From positions 122,368-186,367 of the forward strand of contig LSRX01001169.1 of assembly GCA_001939145.1 (NCBI GenBank): a stretch of 64,000 bases of DNA, read 5' to 3'. This DNA is from Symbiodinium microadriaticum (lineage: Eukaryota > Sar > Dinophyceae > Suessiales > Symbiodiniaceae). The translations under genes and the position numbers were made by a program. This document shows positions 48,601-59,300 of this stretch, piece by piece (the stretch's first letter is position 1; each line of letters opens with the position of its first letter). The notes under the pieces were generated by a model. The model was not told where the DNA came from. It worked only from the letters and a program-made list of their open reading frames with translations, and searched no databases.

Positions 48601-50007
48601 CAAAAAAAACGCCAGCGAACCGAAGAATCTCAAAAAGGAGACCCTCAACCTGGGAAATGCAGCCCGGTTGAGGCTGCCACGCATCGTCGGGGAGGCCAGC
48701 AAGCGCATGCTCCTGCCGAGTTCATGCTTTGAGGCGCCGGAGGTTTGGGGAGTTTAGGGCTGCCTGCTTGCGGAGCCCTGCTAGATCCTTCTTAGCTTGC
48801 AACTCTACGACTATGAGCCTTGGAATCTTGAGCCTCCAGAAACCTTCTCTGCAGCTTTAGGGCTCAAGCCAAGGGTCACTTGAGCCCTGGACTGAACCCA
48901 AAACAAACCTCAATCTTAACTCATAGATATCTAAACCCCTTCTGCCAAAAGAAAAAACTCCGCACCCACCCCCCCCCGAGATCATCGACCGCTTGATTTT
49001 GCAGTTGCCGCAGCCCGATGCCCGACCATTGACTTTCCATTTGTGGGAACCCAGCCCAGACGTTTTGCTTCCCAATTTGACTGTTGAAGATGCTGCGATG
49101 CAACGACACAGAATCACTGCAGCCAGAGACATATCATGCGTAATTAGGCCACGAAGGCAGCCTTCGATACAAGCACTCGCGCTTGGGACTGATGAGGACT
49201 GAAACAGAAGCTGGGATATCCTGCAAGCAGCTTGCAAACACTGTGAGGGACTCTGCGGTTGTTACTTCCGCCCTGTGCCCAACAACCTCTCGGCCTCCGA
49301 GCCCATCCGCCGCCCCCCCCCCTTTCCCACGCTTCCGGCTACGCGTGCTCCTGCTCCTACTCCTGCGTCTGCTACTGCTGTTGCTGCTGTGGGTTTGGGG
49401 TTTAGGGTTTAGGGTGTCTCTTGTTCTAGCTGTGGATGCAATGCATTTCCACAGGCACCCTTATACCTATGGGTGCCTATGGGTGCCTTTGAGTTTCGTT
49501 TCGATACTGGGGGTCAAATGCTGACCATTATGACAATGATGGATAATCTCGGTGATGGTTATGACATGGTTATGATGATGGTGATGATGCTGAAGACGAT
49601 GACGGCGATAGAATCAGGAGAGCAACTGTCGCAAGAAGTATTACCGTGGTCGCGCTATGTCCGCTGCTACTGGCATTGTACTTCTTGAGCTTGGTGTTGC
49701 CACCTTCTCGCTCAGGCTCGTCGTGAATAGCTCCACGGCCTGTGGAGCACAGAAGACAATGGGAACACGCATGAGACAGTACTTACCCGGCCGGCATGGT
49801 AGACTCAGCACAAGAGATTCAGGGAATGCTGTGTCATTAGGCTGAGATCGCCATTCATGGCGAATGCCAGCTGTGTCTTTAACGGACAGGCAGGCCTCGA
49901 AGATCGGCCAGCGGCTGGAGCACATCTTAGAGCAACTCCAACTCTAGCTGCCAAGCTCTTGGAAATCCCGGCTCTTGTTGCACGCTGCATGCTTGGGACC
50001 ACGAGTG

Positions 50008-50260
50008 CAACATCGTCATCATCATCATCATCGTCATCATCATCATCATCATCATCATCACCGTCATCATCACCATTATCACCATCATCACTGAATCATC
50101 ACCATCATCACCGTCATCATTGTCATCATCGTAATCACCACCATCATCAGCACCTAAAAACACCACCATCACCATCACCATCACCATCATCATCATCATC
50201 ATCACCATCATCACTCTCGTCATCAACACTACGAACCATCGTAAACTTGGGTGTCATCAT
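50008..50260. repeat. (CAT)n / (CAC)n tract
   Basis: Long ATC/ATCACC-rich simple sequence. Open frames give Ser, His or Met runs. Confidence 0.9.
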
Positions 50261-50649
50261 CATAAAAATCCCATGCATGAATAACATCATCATGGCCATC
50301 ATCACCACCATGTCCGTGCCGTCATTCCCACCTTAAAACAATACCTCCGGAAACTTGTCTTGTTCTGTTTCCCTGCATGAGCTCCGTTGAAGAAGCCCCG
50401 TGTCGGTGCACGGCACTCCTTTGGAAGATCATCGAGGTCACACTGTGCACATGCTGCCGAAGTAACTCACGCCGTGATGCGGATGGACCTATTGCCGGCT
50501 ACAAACCTCCAATAAAATGATCAGCGATACTAACAAAAGCCAAGCGCGACAATCACCACCGGCCAGCTAAGAACTACAGCAACAATAACCGACAAGACCA
50601 GCGGAGCGCCTCTGAACCTCTGCACCATGCACAAGACGAAAACACCCAT

Positions 50650-50662
50650 GAGGATGAGGATG

Positions 50663-50707
<45 letters not shown>
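50650..50707. repeat. (GAT)n tract
   Basis: About 15 GAT units preceded by GAGGAT units. Confidence 0.9.
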
Positions 50708-50709
<2 letters not shown>

Positions 50710-53208
50710 ACGGATGATTTGAAGCCTCGCGTCCTACCTCTGAGAGTCGCAGAGGGTGCAAGCTCGCAACAGCTTGCAGAGACTAAGCGTCTGTCCACAT
50801 GCACGGGGAACTCTGCGGACAGGGAGTCCTTGGTCAGGGGGTAAGATGACGATGCTGATGCGACTCACACTGCTGACGATGCGGACGAATGACCACGCCG
50901 GTGACGACGGATACAATGACCATGGCCATGATGATGAGGATGCAGACCCAATGATGACCCGTGGCTGTTATAGCGGTCGTTGTGGTCGTGACTATCAGCA
51001 GTATCCGCATGTGCAGCTGCATTGCAGTCGTGACTTCAACTTTCTCGGAATTTCGGGCTCCACATCAGCTCGGCCTCCGGCAACCAGATCAGCAGTTACT
51101 CTGAGGACCTGGCAGACCGGGCCCAAACAAGGCTTCGGGTTTACAGGGACTTCCATTCTTGGGACTGGCACCGATCCCAGCACTACCGACTACTACCCAT
51201 TCCCGTGAGCCAGCGACAGTCGGAAGGAGGTCCCGGCCTCTGTCCGGCTTCGGTCTTGTGGAGAGGAGCTCAACTCGAAGAGCGCCGTGTAGAAGTGGAT
51301 GATCGCCAGGTTTAAAACCTGCCAAAGCGCTTTGCTTCGGCTTCGGGATCGCTTCGATTTCACAGGCTTCGGTCTGAGGGCAGCTTCCTTTGAGGGCTTC
51401 TTCGGGAGTAGACACAAGCTCTAACACTTGCCGGGTGGACTCCCAGGGGACACTCCTGCAGCAGGCATCAACGAGGTGCGTGGATCAAAAGGCGAAGCCG
51501 ATGGGCGCATGTTATGTGGATCTTCAAACCTAAGCGAACAGGCCCTCAACAGAGTCCTTTGTCGTTGCTGCGTACGCATGCACTGCATCTCATCCTCCGC
51601 AAGTATGGCTGTTAACCATTCAGACCAGCAGCTTGGGTAGCCGCAGTGTCCGCGCGGGGGCAAAGAAGATTATCTCTAGGTCTACGCGCTGTACAAGGTC
51701 GGAAAGCAAGGGAACCACATTCCTATATATGGATCCACAGCGCACGATGTGCTCACCAATCTCATGCGCTGCGAATCGTCGAATTCGAAGCAAACCTGTC
51801 AAAATTGACAAGTGCCCTGTCGTGACAAGAGCTCTGCCCCTGAAACCTTTGGCTTAGAGGCTGTCCGTGAGTCAACTGCAGTCCCTTTTGTGAAGTTGAG
51901 TGTCTCCTGCGCTCAACTCCCGACCCAGTTCATGCAGGTCTACGGCAAGTGCAGCGTGTGAGGAACTAAGCTCCGCCACCGCTGAACTTACAGCTCTGTG
52001 CTAGTCTCTAAGAGACGAGCATTGCGCCATTATTTGGCATATGCTGGAAATCTAGCTGTTCCAAATCTCTGGGCATTCCAGACTCTTGGTCCAATGCGCA
52101 CTTTCCTCTTGTACATGAATATGAAAACATAGCCGTAACCTAGACCATCAACTCAGAGTCTTGACTGCTCGTCAGCGACACTCAGCAGAGTCTCTTCTCT
52201 ATCGTCCACCGCATTGCTCTGATTGGTAGCATTCGTTCGGTGGCTCGTGAAAACTGACGTGGCCCTTTTCAGAAGCTGGGACACACGGCCTCCTTCGGTG
52301 TTTTTCTTCTCTTGGCCTCCGGGAACAACGCGTCGCAGCTGCAGTGCTAAAGCTACAACGACATGCAGCTCCCTGAGGATGAAGATGATGTTGAGTTGCG
52401 TTGCGATGGCGACGATGACGAAAACTATGGTGATGGTCATGGCAACGATCTTGTGATGTTAATGCTGGTGCCCTCATCGGTGTGGATGCTCGTGATGATG
52501 CAGAAGAAAAGACTGAAGATGATAGCGATGACTACTAGCAGTGGATGTGCTGCTCCTTCTCTTGTTTCTCCTTGCTCCTGCTGCTCTGCGGTCCTGCTCT
52601 GCTGCAAGTTGGTTCTAGGAGAAGCATGCTCTAGTAGCGACAATACACATGCTCGTCCCAGTTTCGTCTTCCTGGTTCACCTCCTCCTCCCCACGGCCGC
52701 TACAGGCCGCTGCCGCGGTAGTGAACCGTGGTGAACCGTGCTCGCTTTCGTTGTTACACTGGTGGGAATGCAAATCGGCTTCCGGCTGTGAGCACAGATT
52801 CGGAGGAATAGGAGTCTGAGTAAGTACCTTAAAGGCAGTACCAATACTAGAAAGAACCTGCGCCGGCAAAAGCAACGCCACCACCACCACCACGACAGCA
52901 GCAGAAGCAGCAACAGCACCATCAAAGGCAGCAGCAACAGCCCCTCAACAACATGACCACGACCAGAAATCACAGCACCACCCCTGCCCACCAGGACCAC
53001 CACCACCAGCGCAGGATGCAAAACATCGGCCGTCGAAGAAAAGCACAGCAAACGAAAACCTTACAGACCGCCTCGCCGGGCTGACTCAAGAGGCTTCTCC
53101 TGCGCACACACAAAACTCTGACAAGCCTCGCATATGTTGAGGGTTTAGGCTTCGGTGTGGGATCATGTCGACAAGGATAGCAGCATGCCATGCCAGTGGT
53201 ACCTAACC

Positions 53209-53370
53209 GCTAGTAGCTGACAACTCAATCCAAAGCCCCACATGGAAAGCCTCGGGCGGAACGATGTCCGCTGAAAAGTCCATCTCCTGGGTCGAACAGA
53301 AGATATCGGAACAGCTTGGGGCCCAGAGTAAGGCTTCCAGGTTTGCGACCATTCAAGGTCCAAGGGCATG
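53209..53370 (-). CDS. Unassigned exon-like open segment next to the retroelement
   Basis: The minus-strand frame contains NLEALLWAPSCSDIFCSTQE and MDFSADIVPPEAFHVGLWIE with clear protein-like composition. It is not in the same frame as the annotated start-to-stop frames here and has no recognised family. It lies about 270 bases beyond the 3' end of the retroelement. Whether it belongs to the same gene as the exons at 61.1-61.9 kb, with the element sitting in an intron, cannot be settled from the sequence. Confidence 0.3.
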
Positions 53371-53635
53371 TTAGATCATGTCAGATGGATCTATGAAGCT
53401 ATGAAGCTATGATGCTAGTGCTGCTCGTGCCTTCAAAACCAGGAAAACCAGAGCTGTCCACTGGGTGTCACTGGGTAGCCCTGAGACAGTATTTCGATGT
53501 GACACGGAGACTTTCCCTTAAAGCTTTCCCATGAAATTCCACCCGGGATCCTTAGCTCCACCTACGTTGCCCGGAATTCCAACCTGCCGGAAACCTAGGA
53601 GCTGAGACCTCTTGGAGAAGAAGCCAGAGTTAACT

Positions 53636-53715
53636 AAGAGCTCGCACTTTCTTTTGCACCGGTCCGATGTCACACAAAGATTTTCGGCCAGCTGTACAGC
53701 CGATGCTCTCCGCTG
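53636..53715. repeat. Split direct repeat B, outer copy (80 bp)
   Basis: Starts AAGAGCTCGCACTTTCTTTT and ends GATGCTCTCCGCTG. Identical to 53788-53867 (offset 152). It marks the 3' terminus of the element on the minus strand. Confidence 0.93.
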
Positions 53716-53741
53716 CAAGGGTGTCGGGCGCGGTGGGCGGG

Positions 53742-53789
53742 CAAGCTTGAGCACGGAACAACGATGCATGCTTCGCTCTTAGGCAACAA
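53742..53789. repeat. Split direct repeat A, internal copy (48 bp)
   Basis: Starts CAAGCTTGAGCACGGAACAA and ends TTAGGCAACAA. Identical to 60941-60988 (offset 7199). It overlaps the next repeat by two bases (AA), giving the joined A/B structure expected from a circular intermediate. Confidence 0.93.
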
Positions 53790-53867
53790 GAGCTCGCACT
53801 TTCTTTTGCACCGGTCCGATGTCACACAAAGATTTTCGGCCAGCTGTACAGCCGATGCTCTCCGCTG
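53788..53867. repeat. Split direct repeat B, inner copy (80 bp)
   Basis: Identical by eye to 53636-53715. Lies 41 bases beyond the stop codon of the recombinase frame. Confidence 0.93.
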
Positions 53868-53908
53868 ACACCCAAACCATAAAGCATTGTAAAAACTCAC
53901 CCGTGCCA

Positions 53909-55966
53909 TCAAGCATAGATGACACCTTGCTGTAGGAGAAAAAGCCAGTACTTGGGCAAAAGGCCCAAAGATTTGCACCAGACAACGAACTCGAAGGCCT
54001 CGTCGAAAACGTTCGCCCAGTGGAAAATGTTTTCCCGCAGCTCTGGCTCCAGCCGTGGTAAAAACATCATGGCTGCCATCTCTTGAATATAGATTTCCAT
54101 GACCTTGGCCGTAACCCATCGGCCACGGCGGCGTACTAACTCCGGGCTCTCGGTTGAACTCATCAACCAGGTTGCGCCGCCAGCTCGGAGGCTGGCGAGG
54201 TCAAAGTCCCTGACTCCCGCCACGGCGTTCGGCGGGATCCCCAGTGCACTGAGGAGCTTCTGGAAGCGCGCACGCAAAGTGGCGCCCGACCTTGGCCAGA
54301 GCTTCTCTTCGGCACGCAAGGACAGGAACGCGCACCGGATCAACTTCACGAGCTGGGGCTGGTCCACCTTCACGCATTGATGCCTTGCAGCTTTAAACCT
54401 GGTCTTGGGCTCCATGACTGCCATGAGAATCATAGCCCCATCTGCTCCGCAAGCAGTCCCAACGTCGTCAGGGAGGACCAGGTCTCGCCTTCTAGCTGCC
54501 ATAGCCTCCCCTACCCGTGCAAGGCCGCCCCAGCAGATTGCCAGGATACCCGCGACGTCCATCCATCCCCAGAGCATAGAGATGGAAAGCATTCCCAGCA
54601 AGATTTGCCATGGGAGGGCGGTATGATGCACCGGGGGCTCCTGCCGCTGCCACGAAAAACATATATCCCAAGCAGGCTGGAGCTGTCGGCGAACCTGGGG
54701 GCATGCCAGAGAGAACATGTTTATAGTCTCTGACAAATGGTAGTAGGGCTTCCCCTCGGCATACAACCACTGTCCGTACCAAATCAGGATCTCATTCAGC
54801 TGCTCCACGTCGTGCTTTGCCAAGGCCTGCAGGCCGGCCCAGGTGCGGCCGCGTTCGCGCAACCACTCCTCGAAAAGCTCCTGCAGTTTCTCACGGCGGC
54901 TCCGCGTGGAGGCCAGCATGGGCCGCCCCTTCTCCAGCACCGTTCCGGCTCGCGCCTCCTTCCTCTGGCTCTCAGTCTTCTTAGTCCGTGCAGCTTCCAT
55001 GGCGGCAACGGGCTCGACTAAAACTAGGAAGCTGAAACAACCCTGAAGCCTCAAACCACAAGGGACGGGAAGTCGAAGGGGCCCGAAAAGAAGTCCAAAG
55101 GCCAAGCATGAAGTCCAAAGGAGGTGCGTAGGCCCTTCGCCTGGAAAACCAAAGGTGGAGTCAAAGGCGACGGGCCTGGAGAAAGCCCGGAAAGGAAGGG
55201 AGGCGTACCTTCCACTGTCGGGGAGGAGTGGCAGAGCAGCGACGGCAGGCCTGACCGCAAACACCAGCCGAACCCAATTCGAGGCCCAGCGACGCAGCCT
55301 AGGCCTGCTGGCATCAAGAAGCAGCTTGTCCTCATCCCAAAAAGACGGGCCAAGGGCGAGGACCGGTGGCTCGAAGGGCCTGTCTCTGGTGGGGTTATCT
55401 GCTGGGATAAGCCTCGTTGGGCAGCACATACCTCCATGGTAAAGGCCAGCCGCAAGGGCTACCGTGGAGGAGCGGCGGGCGGCGTGCCTAAGTCCAGGCG
55501 AGGCAGATCGGCCCTTCGACACAGCGGCCCTTGCAACATGAGAGTCGCACAGATTGACAAACCTCAGGGGACCCCCTTTGATGGCGAGCGAGGTGAAGAG
55601 GCGAGCCAAGGCCGACGCTTCGAGAATGTTGATGTGGACCTGCCCTTTCCACCTCCAAACCTGGTCGGTCTCCCAATTCAAGGAGAGGGCTAGGTCAGAA
55701 GGAGCAGTGCGCTCCAAACCCGCTATGCCAAGGTCAGTTTCTCGAAGGCAAGCAGACCGCTCCCGCAATGCCTGGTGAAAGACGCTGCTGACACAGTGTG
55801 AGAGACCGGACCGGGGCACGAAATCCGGCCGGGCCGCGGGGCCCTTGACAGGGCGGTGAGGAAGGGAACAGGAGCAATCTTTTGCGAGGGGAGCCAAGCT
55901 GCAACCGCAATGAACCTTAGCCTCTTGAGAAAAGGGGAGCCGAAAGCACAAGTCGCGGCCGTGCAC
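53909..55966 (-). CDS. RNase H C-terminal half and tyrosine recombinase of the retroelement
   Basis: An open frame of 685 codons; its first 20 or so residues are probably not native, because homologous sequence enters from another frame near 55910. Residues 20-45 are Cys/His-rich. Residues 110-195 carry the distal RNase H motifs: HINILEAS (Glu116), NLCDSHVARAAVSKGRS (Asp141) and PADNPTR. Residues 350-640 form a tyrosine recombinase: box I GLARVGEA with Arg484, a candidate Lys521 in EPKTRFKAARHQ, box II FDLASLRAGGATW with Arg594, then RRRGRW (Trp617) and EIYIQE with nucleophile Tyr626. The usual His of HxxR is Ala591. The recombinase half is intact. It would insert a circular cDNA without target-site duplication, consistent with the split direct repeats. 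Confidence 0.85.
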   Translation of the reverse strand: MHGRDLCFRLPFSQEAKVHCGCSLAPLAKDCSCSLPHRPVKGPAARPDFVPRSGLSHCVSSVFHQALRERSACLRETDLGIAGLERTAPSDLALSLNWETDQVWRWKGQVHINILEASALARLFTSLAIKGGPLRFVNLCDSHVARAAVSKGRSASPGLRHAARRSSTVALAAGLYHGGMCCPTRLIPADNPTRDRPFEPPVLALGPSFWDEDKLLLDASRPRLRRWASNWVRLVFAVRPAVAALPLLPDSGRYASLPFRAFSRPVAFDSTFGFPGEGPTHLLWTSCLAFGLLFGPLRLPVPCGLRLQGCFSFLVLVEPVAAMEAARTKKTESQRKEARAGTVLEKGRPMLASTRSRREKLQELFEEWLRERGRTWAGLQALAKHDVEQLNEILIWYGQWLYAEGKPYYHLSETINMFSLACPQVRRQLQPAWDICFSWQRQEPPVHHTALPWQILLGMLSISMLWGWMDVAGILAICWGGLARVGEAMAARRRDLVLPDDVGTACGADGAMILMAVMEPKTRFKAARHQCVKVDQPQLVKLIRCAFLSLRAEEKLWPRSGATLRARFQKLLSALGIPPNAVAGVRDFDLASLRAGGATWLMSSTESPELVRRRGRWVTAKVMEIYIQEMAAMMFLPRLEPELRENIFHWANVFDEAFEFVVWCKSLGLLPKYWLFLLQQGVIYA

Positions 55967-56393
55967 GTCTGGACCCCGCTGACGCCAAGCATTCCTTGCC
56001 AGAGCACCTGAAACCTGCCTTGAAGGAAGAAAGGGGCCTCAGCGATGAAAGCAACATCAGCAGCCCGGGCCTTCATCAGGATAGCCAGCGTGCGTCGGAA
56101 GGGTGCCAGGTCCTCGCCCACAGGAACGGCGACGTAGAGGGCCCGAACACGATCCTCATCTATGAGGTAGAAAACCCAGTCCAGAAGGCGAGGCAGGCTG
56201 AGGCAGTAGTGCGGAGACACGTCTCGTGAGATGAGGGGGCCAACCGACCACCCCCTCTCAGCAACACTCTTGAGCACCTCACCCGCGCGAGGCCCAGAGC
56301 CAGGAAGTCAAAGAGGAAAGCAAGGGGCCTCTCTGGACTTGATTCGTCAGCCTCGGGGCTCTCCTCGAACATAGGGTCGGCCCGTCGCAGCAA
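55915..56393 (-). pseudogene. Methyltransferase-like module between the RNase H halves, spread over shifted frames
   Basis: Between the first RNase H motif (ATDAS, near 56480) and the rest of RNase H, coding sequence moves through two other frames. First is SSPERPLAFLFDFLALGL (ends about 56280). Then comes an open stretch 56277 to about 55915 with ERGWSVGPLISRDVSPHY, LPRLLDWVFYLIDEDRVRAL, AADVAFIAEAP and AATCAFGSPFLKRLRFI. From memory, related dinoflagellate elements carry here a domain with a PPC-type motif like that of cytosine-C5 methyltransferases. This copy has VPVGEDLAPF at that place, so the cysteine is missing. At least three frame changes bound the module. I infer a decayed or non-catalytic domain; alternatively a few sequencing errors broke the frame. 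Confidence 0.55.
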
Positions 56394-59300
56394 GGCCTGG
56401 GCAGGCGAGCAGACACGAGCATAGGCTCCTTTCCTATCGGCAGGGGAGCCGAAACGCAGGCGCCTTTCGCCTCTGAGGCGTCGGTGGCATAGAGGCGGTC
56501 AGCGAACGGGGCTGCCACATCAGAACAGGCCACGGGAGCCAAGGCTGCCGCAAGCTGAAATTCTTGAGCAACGGCCCGGGGCAGCTTCAGGATCTTGGGG
56601 GCCTCAGGGTCAGGCTCGCCAAGAGGAGACAGTGCAAAAGCCTTCGAAAAAGCACAAAAGCACGGCCGGCGAAACGTGCACGCCGAGGTCCAGCTTCCCA
56701 ACAAACACGCGTTGAGAGAGTCCGTGGTTGCTGGCAGCAGACAGGTCTCTAGGCTGAGGTCTGCCAGCACAAAACGTTTCGAGCGGGGAGCCCCGATAAC
56801 ACAGAGCCCTCTGGCAAGAGTGCTGCTCCGACTGTCGACTTCTGCTCCTGCCACCGAGCCGATCGTAGCATTCACCACGTCTTTTTCAGTCGACCCTTCT
56901 AGCCCCGCGGTCTGGTACGCAGCCAAGGCCTTGTCCATGCAAGTTCTGGCCGGGGTCGTGGTAGAGGAGGTCAGGCCAGCGTGCGCCGACCGGCTGATTT
57001 TCGCGATGGCGAAGAAATCGTCTATTATCAGCCCTTGGTGGCAGTGACTGTTGAGCACCGGCTGGTTCGCTTGCAGGCGCTGGCGGGGGATCAAGAGTCC
57101 TTTGCTTTCAAGGTAGGCAGAGTGGCTGGCCGTTGCCACCTCTACTCCGAGATGATCTCCCTGGAGCACCGAAGAGAAACAGGCTTGGACCTTCACCCTA
57201 GATTGCGAGGGGTCCGGGCCTAAACCATAGGGGCCTAGGGGGGAGGAGCTGTTGGCGAGGCGTTGTTGAAGGTCAAGCAGGGCCTGGGACCCGGCAAAAG
57301 CCTGAGCAGGCAAAGCAGGCTGCAACCTGTTCAGCCTCGCCTTTTCTGGTGTGCACCTCAGCTGATGGTAGAAATCTCGGCGGTCTGTAATGCACAAGCA
57401 CAAGCCTTCACAGGCCGGTCGGCACGAAAGGGCAGTGAGCACCTCCCCCGATGGGAGCCATCTTGAAGGGCCGGGCAGTCTTGCTTCGGCAAAATTGGGG
57501 CCACGTCGGTCCCCAATCTGACGCAGCTTGCCTGACGACTTCCTAGCTGCGAAGATCCTCGTGTAGCAGGACGGGTGCAGGTCAGAAGCAAACGGCTCAA
57601 GGTGCAGCAAGCCCTGGGACGACCACAACAGGGCCAGCTTCAAGGTCTCATTCGCGCTTTCCCGGGTGCAGTCAGGAAAAGCCTCAGGGCCCGGAAGACC
57701 ACCGAAAAGGAGGCTCCTAGGCTCAGCGTAAGCCATCTGCAGGTCTGGCGGCAGAAAAGGCATAGGATCCCAAAGCCCACGGCCACTGATCTGAAGGCGC
57801 TCCGCCTGGGCAGGTTGGTAAGGCTGCTGGTCCTCAGGCAGGGTGTCGGGAGGGACCAAAGGGTCGGAAGGAGGAGCCCAAGAGTAGATATCACCCACAG
57901 GGCCCAGGTCCGCAAGGCGATTTGAGAGCTCCCCCAAACGGGCTTGCAAAACATGAATTCGACGGCCGGCGGTGGAAGGTATTACGCCCTCCTGCTCGCT
58001 ACCGTATGTCCTGACAAGGGCCCCGAGGTAGGACAAACAACGGGCCTGTGGCACGTTGGGAGGTCGCTGCAAAAGCTCGAGGGGCACGAAATGGCAGTCC
58101 TGGTGTAGGAAATTCAGGGCCATCACCAAGATATGTAAAAGCCGCCGCTCAGCAACCACGGCCCGCCGCCTCGACGAAAGTGTAAGGCGGGACTGGAAGA
58201 TGGCCGGGTAAGGAAGGGGGAGCGGGAACAGGACATGGGCCGGGGCACAAACGCCACGCCGGCAGAGGTGCAAAGTCCGTGAAAGAAAAGCGGAGAAGGG
58301 CGTGCGGGCCTTAATAAATTTCAAATGCGCACGAAAGGCCCAGCTCCGGAAAGACAAAGGGGCATCGACCCGAGGATCGGGGACGCTAGGCCGGCCTACC
58401 TCCTGGGGAGCATGACCGCCTGCACGCAGGAACCTGCCACCAGGGCGACTAGGCTCGGCAGAAGACGAATTCCTTGACGGGGTTCGAGGGAACCTTTGCC
58501 TTTTCGGTTTTGTCTCGTCGCCTCCGGGCTCTTCGGCCTCGGCGGTTGCCCGGCTGGGCTGCACAGCGTCCTTCCTCCTCTGGGATAGGAGGTCCACCTC
58601 CCGAACATAGGCCAGGGTGACAGACCCCAATGCAGGAGGAACAAGGGGCGAGAAACCCCTCAACCGGGTATTGGCAGCCTGGCCCCGCGGGGCAAACATC
58701 GAAGGAGCGGGCTCCTCCAGGAGCGTCAGCAGAAAGCCTAGGTCCCACCTCCCATTGTCGGTGCACGACTGCTCGGTGGCAAGGTGCTCCATGGCAGCAT
58801 GGGTGTGGGCATAGCCTCCCTGCCTCTCCAGATAAGACACCATCGAGAGGCGTCCCTGGGTCCTCAGATCGTCCAGGGAGCTGGGCACCTGGAGGGCCGG
58901 GTGAAGTCTCCGGTGGGCACCTTGGCACACCTGCAGGAAAAAGGTCGAGGTCCCAGCTGCCAGCTCTTGTTGCATGCGCTCCCTCTTGGCCGACCCCTTT
59001 CCACTCACCGAAGTCGAGGAGCTCCCCAAGTCTAAGGACTCTCCCTGTGCCACCAAGTGAGACACGAGAAGAGACAGAGCTTCTCCTTGTTGGGTCAAGG
59101 CCTTGGCAAGGGATGAGTCGCCTGAGGAAGATGCGCCGCCGGCTGCGTGGAGAGGGGCCTTCGGCGCTGCTTGGGCAGGCGGGGGCTGAAGGACCGTGGC
59201 GCCTGCGACCTTTGCGGGAACCTGGAGGCTCTTTGCAAGGATTCCCAACGAGCCGGGCGCCTGCAAACCTGCCTGAGGAAAAGGCTGCTGATGCACGGGC

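Larger units (their letters stand above)
40006..53208. other. Long stretch of microsatellites and unassigned sequence
   Basis: No gene was recognised. It holds the compound tetra/hexanucleotide tract at 43 kb, CAT, GAT, CAA and TCA arrays (44978-45075, 50008-50260, 50650-50707) and a degenerate TTTAGGG region (45515-45690). Isolated minus-strand open segments with protein-like composition occur at about 44220-44040, 49760-49690, 51420-51220 (with VLNLAIIHFYTALFEL) and 51795-51690. The upstream exons of the JmjC gene should lie in 40.0-41.3 kb, where a 198-codon minus-strand frame (41281-40685) shows no motif that I know. Confidence 0.35.

Noticed and set aside
53636-53867. LTR or CRISPR-like interpretation of the direct repeats
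   Set aside because: The repeats are two different units in A-B-A-B order around a recombinase-bearing retroelement. There are no spacer-repeat series and no paired LTRs.
55124-55693. A 189-codon plus-strand frame inside the retroelement
   Set aside because: It lies opposite the RNase H and recombinase linker frame and has no domain; strand and composition fit an antisense shadow.
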